A stretch of DNA of 64,000 bases from Brugia malayi (lineage: Eukaryota > Nematoda > Chromadorea > Rhabditida > Onchocercidae): the NCBI RefSeq assembly GCF_000002995.4, contig NW_025062479.1, forward strand, positions 11,141,721 through 11,205,720, written 5' to 3'. The position numbers and the translations under genes were made by a program. Positions within the stretch are counted from its first letter, which is position 1. Every line of letters begins with the position of its first letter. The notes below the pieces were generated by a model, which searched no databases, was not told the DNA's origin, and saw only the letters and a program-made list of their open reading frames with translations. Below are positions 38,642-50,600 of the stretch, in pieces.

Positions 38642-41600
38642 TCAGTCGGCTCGCTTCTCATAAAATTTCAGCGTCGAAACATTTGAGAATAAATTTCCCA
38701 GTGTCCCTTTCTCTTTTTTGTAATTTTCACAGGCTTTTCGAACATCGTATAAGCTCTTCCGTACTTTTGGACAAATCAAAACCTGCAAAGGAATATGTAA
38801 ATACAAAAGCCTCGAACGCAGTTTCAAATTCCATTTCACCGGAACAGTGCACTTCGAATTGTCTCTATGGAATGGAAAAAAAAAGAACCAAAACCAAGCA
38901 TTTTTTACTGTCATGTAATCGAAAAAACTTGTCGAATTTCAAAATGGCTAATTAAATACAAACATTATTGCATAAATTTCATTCCACGGAACGCAGAAAT
39001 TAAATTACTGAACTGAACATCAAATACAAGCTGCCATTTCGTTCCTACAAAATTTTATTCTCCTAATAAGCATCTCTACCCAAAGAAGACATACCTGATT
39101 TATGTCTTCCTGGCTGGAATGACTGCAATAATAGGAAAAAATCGACAAAACACGGTCTTTAATTTGTTCAGCAATACTGTCGTTTCGAGTTACAAGATTT
39201 AAAGCCAATACTCCTGGAAATCAGGCAAACAAAGTAGCAATCAAATGATAAAGAATCGGATCTCTTACATATTATAGAACAATTTGTTAATTTTCCGACT
39301 TACTAGATTATTACTTGCCAGCAGTTTGCGTAGAAATTTTATTTTAATACTCCATATCACCATAAATGGAATAATTCTTTGTTTATCTACATCGTTGCGA
39401 TGCAGTCATTAACTATGGTTTTTATGCTGTTAATTAGCAGAAAAGTTGAAACAACATAAGGGATCAACAAATGAAATATGAAACACGAAGGAAATAACTG
39501 CAATATATTTCTATGAAACATACTGATTATCTTCACTCTATTCAATATTTTACTTGTATTCATTATTAATTTCCTGTTACCGTATGAATATTATTGTGAC
39601 TATTTATTGCTGTACTTGTTCAGTTTGTGCATTGTTACCAACTAGATGTCTAGTTTCATCTGTAGGTTTTATATGCAGAAAAAGAATATTGTGCATGATG
39701 ATTGCAAACAACATAAGCAAAAAAAGTTCTGAACATGTATAATTTCGGTTGAAAATTGAAAAAACGATTGAGACTTATTAAGAATAGCAACAGATAAGTC
39801 AGCTGAAATAAAATTTGAAAATGATTCAAACAATATTCATGAAAATAAGATTTCCATAAACCACTGAACAATATAATAATATGTCTTACCTCTTGCACAA
39901 AGTGCAGCATACATATTATTGAGAGCTTTCTCTGTTACAAACGACGGTAATGGACAACTCAATCCATCTTCGTGAATGCTTCCAGCCACATCAATGAATA
40001 TGACATCGAACAAGCGTGACTCATCTAAAATTTTGATATATCTTAAGTCTTAAGAAAATATCGATAAGATTCTCATTTATTCATTAATTAAACATGCTGA
40101 AACTACTCAATTTCTGAATGACTACCTACCATTCTGTTGCACCAGTTCTTCAATATATGTAAGAGCATCTTTAATCACAACGGTCAAACGCGAGTCACTA
40201 TTGAAAGAAAACCAGTACTTTGCAATTTCCGCCACCTTCGGATCTAATTCCACAGATACGATAAACATCTAAATGTTACTTTATGGTAATTGACACTTCA
40301 ACTTAAATATAAATTTAGATTTAATCTAGGTTTAGACTTACTGACGGAAATTTGATGTGCAGAAAGGAAGGCAGAACACCACCACCTAATCCAAGAACAA
40401 GTAATCTGAAATGAAACTATTAATATTGTGTGGTTAATTTCATTATGAAATTAATACTCGTAAATACGTAAGCTATTAAAAGAGTACAGTGAACGAACAA
40501 CAGCATAACCATACCGTAATTTAGTTGCATGGTTCAATTTTTCACCAGGACGTAACATAAAAGGTAGTGCTGCCAACATCGCCTCATGATATTCCGAGGT
40601 TAATGTATGCAAATCCACAATTTCGACACCTCTTCTGTTCCCTGCACAGTAACATCAGTGAAATTAAATTATTAAAAAAACCACAAATGATAGTTTCTGT
40701 AACGTAGCTTCTAACAGAATAACGATAAATACTGTCCTGTTTGTCCTGAACATACTTTCTCCTTGAAAGAATGGTTTCCCTACTTACTTGTATGATGAAT
40801 AAATAACTGTTGGGTGATCTACTTATGTGAAGAAAAAAACAACTTTCCAATACTCTGCACCGTATACCTCTCACCATACTGAAATATGAAATTAAATTAG
40901 AGATCCCAAAACTGTACAGTTCAGGTCAAGATATTCGACATCAAGTATATTTCCTAATTAAGGTCCCACATCCAAGTTTATATTTTCACTGCGGACAAGT
41001 ATCTTATTTTAAAAATAAAACTTACGAATCAATTTAACTTCAGACTGTACTAGATTTTGGGCAGACAAAAAAACAAGTCTTCGATATATGGAACTTTGTA
41101 TGCGGACATCTTCCACTGCCCATGGACCGTTGACATCGGAATTTCCTGTGGCACGAGTTTCCTTAACGTCAATTTTTCCAAGAGAAAGAAATTCTACCAC
41201 CGACTTACGCTGAAATAAAATATTTTATGTTTATCTGAAATAAAAAATACAATATAAGCTACAAAATTTAGTAATCAAAATTAAATATAATAAATGTAAA
41301 GTCTCAACTGCTTGAAGCATGGATGATGGAGTAAGCTGAATTACATATGGACCCAATTCATCTTTAACCTGCTCCATACTTTCATATTTTTGCTCACGAT
41401 AAAGTGTAGCAACTGCCAACCGATCTTTATCACATTGTTTGCGAAGTGATGAACGGCCTCTTTCAGTAGCGAAAAACCAGTCGCGATCTCTAAAATGCAG
41501 AGATTTAATTTTGAGAATTATTTTATGATGTATATATATATATATACTGACTGCTCAAAAAGTAAAGCAAAAAGTGCCAATTACAGCAATAATGTTTAGA

Positions 41601-44055
41601 TCTAAAACAACCTGCCAACCGGGACGATGAAGACAGCGAATGAACATAATTCACTGACTTTCGGATCGTCAAGAACTGCAATCCGATATCGTGGTTTCTC
41701 ATCGCTATCATGCAGTACCAAATTCACTTCATGTTCCAATTTTCTGAAAGATTTTTAGAAATATACAATTTGTGCAAAACTGGGAAATATTAAATGCATT
41801 ATGTTCACTCTAACATCATAATCCACAATAAAATTCCTGTACGCATCACAAGCTGAAAATGCAAAACTTCCTGTCATTGAAAAATTAAGATTCTCTTACT
41901 TAAAATTACATCTGAAATTTTTATGCCAAATAATTTATACTTGGAACACATATGGCGAAATCTCGAGAATTCCTGCTCCGCATTTATCGCACTAATCAAG
42001 TTATCCAAAGAGGAAAATTTAACCGATTTCTTTTCCAGTGAAAGTATTAACTCCATGTACTGCAAGTATAGAGACTGATATTTACCATGCTTTCAACATT
42101 AAAACTTCATATCTGTCCTATATTAATTTCAACAGAATGGTCCAAACAAATCACCAATTCCTATTGTTATACTGTGAGGAGAACTAATAAGACGACCAAC
42201 ACTATTGATTGCTGCTTGAGAAACAATCGTAAAATATATATGGTAAAGAACTTATAGTGCTATTAGGTTGAACCATTTTTGGTTAATTCATTATCCATTC
42301 AGATTATCGGTTGTCTCATCAGAAAGACAAGAAACAACAGAAAAGTTTTAATTATAATTAACATTCAAAGGCCATCAAATTGATATGAACTGATCTAGAC
42401 TTTATCCAGAGCAAAATTATAAAAAAAAATTCACTGGTGAAGCAAGAGAAACACGAAGTTTCGTCGCGATAAGCAAAAATATTGGTAGAGGAAACTCCCA
42501 ATTAGCATCAGTATTCTTTTCAACCCGTATAATGAAGTTCTTCCTATAAATTTGCATTATTCATATTTGTAAAGAAAAGAAATATGCCATTATAGTCATT
42601 AATCTCAGTTAAAATACATGTTTATATTTATGTTCGAAATAGTGATGTTGATCTCAGAAGAATTCTAAATGATATTCGATTTTTTCCATTGTTTCATCCC
42701 ATTTCTACGTTCTTTTTCTCTTGTGCAAACCAGTGTTTTAATTGAAAGGAGGGAGAAGAATGAACACAAGAAAATAATCCTCAATGAAACTTAAAATTGT
42801 ATTTCAAAATTTTCGTTGCAACTTCTATTCTAATCCTAAATTTAACCAAATTTTCTTCCCAACACAAGAACAATGAAACTAACCGTTCCAGAAAAAATGG
42901 CATATATGAATTGAGCACGTGTTTTTGAGCAAGCGTAAGCACAACATATCGACCTCCGACCGCAAGCACCCGGCATACTTCAGCATACATTTTTTCTACG
43001 TCTTCCATTTTCTCCACTATGTCCTCATTTGCGGATGGAATTAATGCATCTAACGTCCCCTTGTCTAAGACAACGTTGTATTTTTCGTCTGGCGCTTCAA
43101 TCTTAAATTCCGAACAGATCAAGTTAAAAACAGGCAAACGATACAGGAAGCTGATTTGCTAGGCTTCACTGCAATTAAGTTAACATACTATCAAAAATCT
43201 GAAACGCTAAACATTTAATTGTTTAAGAAGGTTTCTGGGAACTTTAATCAGGAATGACTGCAAACTGCTAAGTGTGTAATTGCCGGAGCAAAAAAAGTTA
43301 CTTTTGTTGCCGAACAACATATAAACTGTAATTCCGGTCTTGATGAACAATTCTTGGCAATTTGTTTTCGGATGATTCCTTCATCAATGTCGATACTATC
43401 AATTACTTGATAACCACCATCGTAAAGCTATAAAACAAGAAAATATAGATAAACATGTGACGGAAGCGCAATTGGTCAGAAGTTCATTATATCAGTTTTA
43501 AAAAGCAATATCTCCACTACTACAGACACTAAATGGTAACGACAGAAACGCAGATTATCAAAACTCCAAAAGACTATATTATAGTGCAGGAAAGTATATA
43601 ACGAAATGGTTTCATGACAATATAAAATCTTTCCGTCCCCTTATCAATCAAAAAGAAGTCGAATCCGTGGTTCAAGCTGTTCTGCAGTTTTTGACGATCA
43701 AATCGATTTTGCAAAGAAACAACATTCCAAATAAAAATTGAAAAAAGTTCAGAAATCTGACAACTCCAGGAATACCTGATCCGCTAATTCTGAACTGCCG
43801 CATCCAATTTGTAGAATTTTATCAGTTGTTTTCAAATATTTGGTCAAGACACACCCAAAATTCTTCAAATCACCGTACCTGAAAAATTATGAACATTATC
43901 TCAATCTTAAATCATAACAACATATGCTCAGAGAAACAAGTAATGCAACAAAATTCATGGTCTTACCATTCAAACGCGTCTCCGGCATCTTTGTAAAATT
44001 CCTTCCAGAATGATGGATCTTGAAAATCGCTTGCACTATTGGGAAAAGTAGACAT
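38642..44055 (-). CDS. METTL13: METTL13, eEF1A lysine and N-terminal methyltransferase, 661 aa
   Basis: Fifteen minus-strand exons: 44055-43967, 43878-43776, 43427-43302, 43101-42884, 42543-42435, 42059-41941, 41743-41612, 41489-41309, 41209-41026, 40641-40515, 40405-40342, 40268-40130, 40024-39890, 39213-39095 and 38782-38642. The total is 1986 nt (human protein 699 aa). There are two SAM-dependent methyltransferase domains. The N-terminal one has IGCGSSEL (residues 54-61), NVVLDKGTLDAL and GGRYVVLTLAQ. The C-terminal one has LLVLGLGGGVLP (464-475), then VELDP and FDVIFIDV. In the family the N domain methylates a lysine of eEF1A and the C domain methylates its N-terminus. The exon 4 start was set at 43101 because only that splice gives a gap-free match around PDEKYNVV. 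A further acceptor lies 28 bases upstream of the start codon. Confidence 0.93.
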
Positions 44056-44082
44056 AACGCTTTGAATATTAACGCTCTTATC

Positions 44083-44084
44083 CT
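44083..44084 (-). promoter_or_regulatory. possible trans-splice acceptor of METTL13
   Basis: On the minus strand an ACTTCCAG site lies 28 bases before the ATG, with no exon-like sequence upstream. It could equally be a cis acceptor of a 5' UTR intron. Confidence 0.35.
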
Positions 44085-44269
44085 GGAAGTTATTGCTTCA
44101 TCTTGCGGAAAAAAACACTGGAAAACTTCGACAGCAACTTGTTCTCAAACCCGTTCGAATGTGTCCACAAATAGGTTCGGTGGATTTGGAATGGTTATTC
44201 TTGTGTTAGTCGTACTTTTAGATTGTAGGCAATGCGTTAGTCGCTGTAACCAATTCATCCCAAGCCTAC

Positions 44270-44490
44270 TTCTTTACATAACCTTAACTGTATCATTGCA
44301 ATCTTATTCGTATTATTTATGCGGTCATAGAAACCCCCTTATGCAACTTTACATTATCTTACATATATCATTTACGTAACCTTACTTATTTCATGCATAT
44401 TTATGCAACCTTATTTGTATAATTTACGCTACTATATCCCACTTACGTATCTCCACATATGTCATTCTTATTTGTGTTATTTACACAACT
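44270..44490 (+). repeat. short degenerate minisatellite
   Basis: Variants of TATGCAACCTTA, TACGTAACCTTA and nearby TATCATTTACG recur every 25-35 bases. The long ORFs across this stretch have no family features. Confidence 0.55.
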
Positions 44491-44659
44491 ATGCAGATTT
44501 TGACTGCGCGCATGAATATACGGTCATCCTGGCACTCAAGATCTTATCAAACGTAATCACGCAACCTCACTTCTATCGTCTACACGACGCTACAAATCCC
44601 ACTCACACAGTTTTACTTTACGTAGTTTACATGACCCACAAGTTCCACCCACGCAATCC

Positions 44660-45130
44660 TAATACCTCGCGTAAGAAGCGAACATATAGGCTCGTTGACA
44701 CCATACAGGTCATCCTTGCACGTGAAATTCTACAAACTCCACTCACGCAGCCCTACAAACCCCGCCACGTAACCTACAAACCCGATCACGCAACCAAACT
44801 CCACCACGCAACCTACCAACTCCACTCACCCAACCTTTCATATCTCGCTTGGAGCGCGAGCATACAATTCTCGCTGAGACGCACGACAATACACTCTCGC
44901 ATACAGTATCCTACGAAATCCACCATACAGCCTTAATACCTCGCGTGAGGCGTGAAAATACAAATCTCGCTGAGACTCGCGGCAATACGGATCTCCGTCC
45001 TCTTTAAGATTCGCGATCTCTCTCGCATGCGATATCCTACAAAATCTACCTTTAATACCTCGCGTGAGACGTGAAAATACAAGTTTCGCTGACACGCGTG
45101 ACCATACAGATCCTTCGCACGTGATCCTCT
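44660..45130 (+). repeat. GC-rich degenerate tandem repeat, about four 80-180 bp units
   Basis: The core TAATACCTCGCGTGAGRCGTG then AAAATACAA and TCGCTGA occurs at about 44660 (diverged), 44840 (diverged), 44933 and 45052. The last two share nearly 60 bases with few mismatches. Between cores are repeated CACGCAACCTACAAA-type words. The segment is far richer in G+C and CpG than its surroundings. It lies between the divergent METTL13 and POMGNT1-like genes. Confidence 0.7.
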
Positions 45131-46106
45131 ATCTATTCTAATAATAATAATGAATAACAATAATAATAACAGTAACAGCAAGAATATTAATCATAACAAT
45201 AACAACAGTAATAATACCAAATAATGATAATGATCAATAATTAATAATGAATGGCAGTAGTAATATATTATATTATTTGCACTTTAATTAATCTTTCTCC
45301 TAACATACTACATCTATTTCTCGGTTACACCGATCGCTAATGAAAGTTTATGTAGAATCTGAAAGACAGTCTGAAATTTGGGGTTAAGATTTGAGGTCAG
45401 GTTAGGGGCGGCATATCCAGAAATTAATGAGAATTCTTTTGATCTTCAACCATTAATATCTTTATGTCTATAATCCTGTGAAACTATTTCAAGTTAATGT
45501 TTTTTTTTTTAAGTTTATTTTTATGATTTATCTAGCAAATCGTATTTGCCTTTGTTTGCGAACATAACTATATGATTCTTATATGTTATTTTGGGAAATT
45601 GTTTTTTTATTATTATGATTAGTTAAGTATTTTGAACTTAAATTACTTTTTTAATATTTTTTTTTCCATTTCTGTCATTTTTGTCCATAAATAAACGCTG
45701 AAAAATTTACAGAATGTTGACATATCGTCCACTGATAACTATGTTGACGTTTTGCGATGCTAATACTGATAGAATCTATAATGTGCAAATGATAATAATA
45801 ATAGTTAAGGTTTTTTTTTCTTTTTTTTCAGCAAAGAATGCACGATGAGATGATTTTGAACAAATTTGCAGCAAAACTATTATTGACGTTATTTACCAGC
45901 ATGTAAAGGAATATGCGTTGTTTTATGGATAAATTATTTATGTTAAGAAAATAGAGAAATAATATGATGAATTAAATTATAAACACACATGTGTTTATCT
46001 TTCTTGCTCATGTATCAGCATTTATGCCAAATATGACTTTTTTTTTATGTCACAGAAAATACGAAATTAATGAAACGATAGGTGTATAAAAAGTTTTTTC
46101 ATTTTC

Positions 46107-46108
46107 AG
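46107..46108 (+). promoter_or_regulatory. probable trans-splice acceptor of the POMGNT1-like gene
   Basis: TTTTTTCATTTTCAG ends at 46108, 46 bases before the ATG at 46155. No exon is seen upstream. Confidence 0.45.
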
Positions 46109-46154
46109 ATTTAATAAGAGGAAGAAAGCATTGATCGAATTAAAGTGAAAGGAA

Positions 46155-47589
46155 ATGCTTCGTTTTAATTGGCTAAAACGGATTTCATTTCTGCTAATTT
46201 TGCTCATTTTTTTTTGGATAATTATTAGAAACATAAATTTGTCCAATTATGGAAATAGTAAGTTCGTTATTTATTTCTCTATCTGTTATATATGTATATC
46301 GTTGTATATTTTTCAAAGGATAGGAACCGTTATATCATTTTCCATTACTATTAAGTCCATTGAGACCTCATATGAAATCATCTGGGCAGCTGACCTTATG
46401 CTATCCAAAAATGCATAATTGGAATTACTTGACCAGCCTGCAACAATAATGCCATATATCCCTAGAGAGGATATAGCTAACACATAGAGTACTCCAATAT
46501 ATAGGAAGTATTTTTATCATTTTTTTATAGATTGGACTCAGTTGCGAACAAATATTGTTCCTCCTAAAACTGGTGGTACGTTTACTTCAATTTTTATCAT
46601 TTCAATTTCTAATGGTTTTGTGCAGTCATTAAAAGTATCCATAAATTAATTCCAGAATGCTAATGGTATGAATTTGGTCCTTCTGGTGAAGTGAGACTTC
46701 TAGTTTGAAGCATTCATGTAAACCTTTAATTAATGTTGTAGATAGTGAATGCGTGAGAAAAGCTTATTGTCCAAATGACGAGGTGACAATTCTAGTGAGA
46801 CCGGAAAGCCGAACGAAACCACCATTGCTATGTTTAAATAATAAAAAGTTCTTACTTTTCAAGCTGTTCCAGTTTTAATTAGTTTATTACTTGCTGAACA
46901 AAAAAAGAGAGAAAAAGTGTAGAATTTTACCTCCGTATAATAATATTAATTCTTTCTGGTGCGGAGAAATTCTCTATTACCTAAAGTTTCTTTATTTTTC
47001 TTTGTTAATATAAAAAGAAAACTCGGTGCTGATTTTATTTTTCAGATTATTCGACAGTTCGAAATTGGTTAGAGGATTGAATATCGCTATTTTAAACAGT
47101 AAATTTTATTTAACTCATTTTTGCCTTTTTTTTTGTTTTGCTTTTTTTTTTTTCTTATTATGCATTCATTTAGATTTGTCATCTAGTGGAAAATGATATG
47201 TGAATAAGGTATCAGGTTTCTATTTCATATTTTGTTGCAACGTGTTGTATTTTCTACTATGTTAAAAGCTTTTTCCAACTAATTCATAATGATAGGTACT
47301 AATCCATAATAATATAGCAACATTCTATCCTATTTATTATTACTATGTACAAAATTTTGTACTTCCACTAAGTGATTTTTCCTGAATTGAAATAGATAGT
47401 TCAGAATTATTTGCTATTAGAAGAATATTTAAAAAAAAAACCTTTTATATTATAGGTGACAAAAGCATTGTCGGTGTACATTATTTAAGCATTCAAGACA
47501 GTGATTTTTCTCTTATAAGGTTGTTGGCGCAAGTGCATTATTCTGAAATTATTGTGGGAACTTCATATGGTGACGTTTCATCAAAGTGT

Positions 47590-47623
<34 letters not shown>

Positions 47624-50600
47624 TTTTCGTTTTTCCAATACAGTTAATAATTTAGTTATTAGCTCTTATCAGAATTCTTCGAATACATCAGTGTATGTGT
47701 GTGTAACTAGAAATCTTCAGGATGATTGCAACTTAGTCATTTACAGGTTTAGAGGAAAGATTACACGATGTCATTTGTCAAGTTATATTTTTCATTAATG
47801 TATTTATTACCATAATCCGGATTAATTCATTGTCTCTCTCATACTCAGATGACCTTCTTTATAATAAGATTATATACGTTCAGATTTTTGCAGGAGAAAT
47901 TTTTTTGTCCTAATTTTTGTTTTTTGAAAATTGCGCATGCAATCACTTTTTTTTTCTTTCTGGACAATGATGACTCTATAAACAATGCAGGGTATCAGCT
48001 GAAACACGACATTTGTTGCGTTTGTTTGGTTTATCACTTGCGCAGTATAAAACAGAGACCAGCTTACTTTTTGTTGGGCAGTTAGGTCTGTCGGTTCCAG
48101 CAGCTTTTGAAAAGGTTGTTGCTCTAACTGCTGTTGTTCTTTGGTCGAACACGAATTTTTTTATTAACTTTTTGAGATTAGGAGTTTTATAATTCTCGAT
48201 AAAACTCCATCGAACGTTCATTTTTTTTCTTAATTTTTCCCTGTATTTTTTTTTAAAGGTTGTTTCACTGGAAATAGTAGAGCCGAAATATTATGTCAGA
48301 TGTTTGAAGGCACCAAGTATGTTACACTTCTCTCGTTTTTATATCAGTTATCTTTATGGCTATTTAATGTGAAAAAAATTCAGCTGGATTATTGAAAGTT
48401 TCCAGATTCTATCGTCTGCATTTAAAATCAGTTATCATTTAAAGAAAATTGTTGTATGATTTGAAGTGTGTAGTTCCATAATTTTTTACATTCATTGTTA
48501 TTCTTTCATTCGTAGGTTATACATCATGACAAGGTGAAATCCTACTCACTGCATTGCGTGAATTGTTCTTACAGCACTTTTTAGAGTTTATATTCCTATT
48601 TTTTCTTGTAAAAATTTGTATATTTATAGTGGGAGAGCAATCAAATGTTACGATACGAGTACCTGAAGTGCACCACATTGATGAGCATATTGTCGCTCAG
48701 TTATCAGCTGTAAAAGGACAAGAAATGAACGTGAAATTTGGTGTAGAATTACCGAACTGTGGTCATCCAGAGAAATGTCCTGAAGGTTCCATCATTTCTT
48801 TCAGTTAAAAGTTCATTTCACGAAACATTTGTTGAGTATATTTGGATAAGTATAGGCACTGATTTCAGTTTGAATATAAGTAGTCTGGTAGTGAATCGAT
48901 TTTTAGATGAAATTCCGATGCTTTTTTATTCGGGAAAGGACAAAGATGATTCTCCTCGGTTGTGTGTAAATGGAAGATTGTAAGTGTTTGGTATTTTTAA
49001 TTGGAATTTTTAGTGTATGTAAAATAAAAATCATTTGAAATTATTTAGTGCTTTACCACTTAACTGTTCCTTGTAACTTGGATCATTCTTCAAAGCTCTT
49101 CTTACTATGGTACTTATTGTTACGTCGCTATTCTGGTATTCTTCACCTTTTGCAGTGCTATTATAATTTTGTATGTACTTGAATTAATGATTGCAGAATA
49201 ATAGATCGAGATCTGAATTCCGCTGGTCGCGGGTTGAATTTAGTTGTTATTGATTCTAAAACTCATCAAGTAATGCGCACTGGGCACTATGATACTTACC
49301 TTGAAGGTACATAACCATTGTTGTGGATCGATTTTCGTAATGACAGCCAAAAATTTGTTTTGTTAATTTAATGTTTCTAGTAAAAGTGGTTTAATTATAC
49401 TACTGTGACATTTCTTGTTTTTTTATAAGTACTGTGACATTTCTGTTTTCTGCATTGTATAAATCAATTTAATCTTTGCAGATAGTTCAGCATTAGTTTT
49501 GTTTCTGGAGCAACTCTCACCTGGAGAGATTGTGGCTGTGATCAGTTTTGACGAAGCATCAAATAGGTTTGTTAGTTATCTATATTTTAACAAAAATATT
49601 TGTGGTTTATAGATTGTTATTAAAAACATATCATTTTTCTCTTCAGCTTATCAGACATGGCAAAGCATATTTTTTACGAGTTAGGCTCAAGCCTCATACA
49701 TCGCTTGAAATTCCGTGCTTCATGGTATTTTATTGGCCAGAAAGGAATTGATGGTTACACACCATTCGAGGACATGAATTTACCATCCGGCAACGACTGG
49801 GCTAAACCAATTAGGCAAACGATTTGTGTACCCTCAGTGTGTAGGTTCAATCAATTTCACGGTATTTTAAAGTACAATATTAGTTTATTTTGTTGTTTCA
49901 AGAAGAAGTTTTTTAGTGGATGGATTGAAAACTGTAAAAAATCGTTTGCCAAAGGCACAAAATATGCTTCGGCGACATTTTTGTTCCCGATATGATGGTT
50001 ATGAAGACTTTTGTGATGGTTTGTTTGCTTTGTATTGTTTTCTTTTTCACTTTATATATTATAAGTTTTGTTTGCTTTTATTATATATTTGCATTAAACG
50101 TATTTTAAAAATAGCATTTTAAGCATTTCTATACTTTTGATTTTTCCTTTTGATAACAAATTTGTTTTTTGTAGCATGGTATTTGTATTCAGATGTTTAC
50201 AGTAGTTTAGAGTTTGTTTTAAACTGTTCTACTTTTATGATTAATTACTTTTTGAAAGATTAAAGAATAAAATTAATAGGATTTTGAGACTCGCTGCAGT
50301 TTTCTTTGTTTTCAGAAAGCCATATCGATATGCCGTTAATACCACGTAGTAGTCAAACTTATTTACCATCAACTGATCGCATTTATTCGGTTCCAATATT
50401 ACTTGCTGGAGGTTTTTTTTTTTTTTTTTTTTAATGGTATTTTCAGTATTTTTCAAGTGTTTTATGTACTGTAAAAATGGCCGACTGTGCATAACATATT
50501 GTAGTTCGAGAAATATGAGATAAACTGAGGAACATTCTAATACGTATGAATTTATATAACTCTCTTGCTTTGGGTGAACTTTGAATTGAAGTTACATAAT

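Noticed and set aside
43102..43170. Longer 5' extension of METTL13 exon 4 (PVFNLICSEF)
   Set aside because: Using it adds about 10-25 residues not in the family. The acceptor at 43103-43102 gives a gap-free match to RPQMSF...FPDASFQVV of human METTL13.
44020..44936. Two long plus-strand ORFs (119 and 177 codons) beside METTL13
   Set aside because: The first overlaps METTL13 exon 1 in antisense and the second lies in the repeat array. The translations are rich in His/Tyr/Pro/Thr with no family match, so the openness comes from the higher GC of the repeats.
48759..48906. Continuation of the reading frame upstream of exon 9 of the POMGNT1-like gene, with a TTTCAG acceptor at about 48878
   Set aside because: Using that acceptor gives an immediate stop in the required phase. 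The acceptor at 48905-48906 fits both phase and homology.
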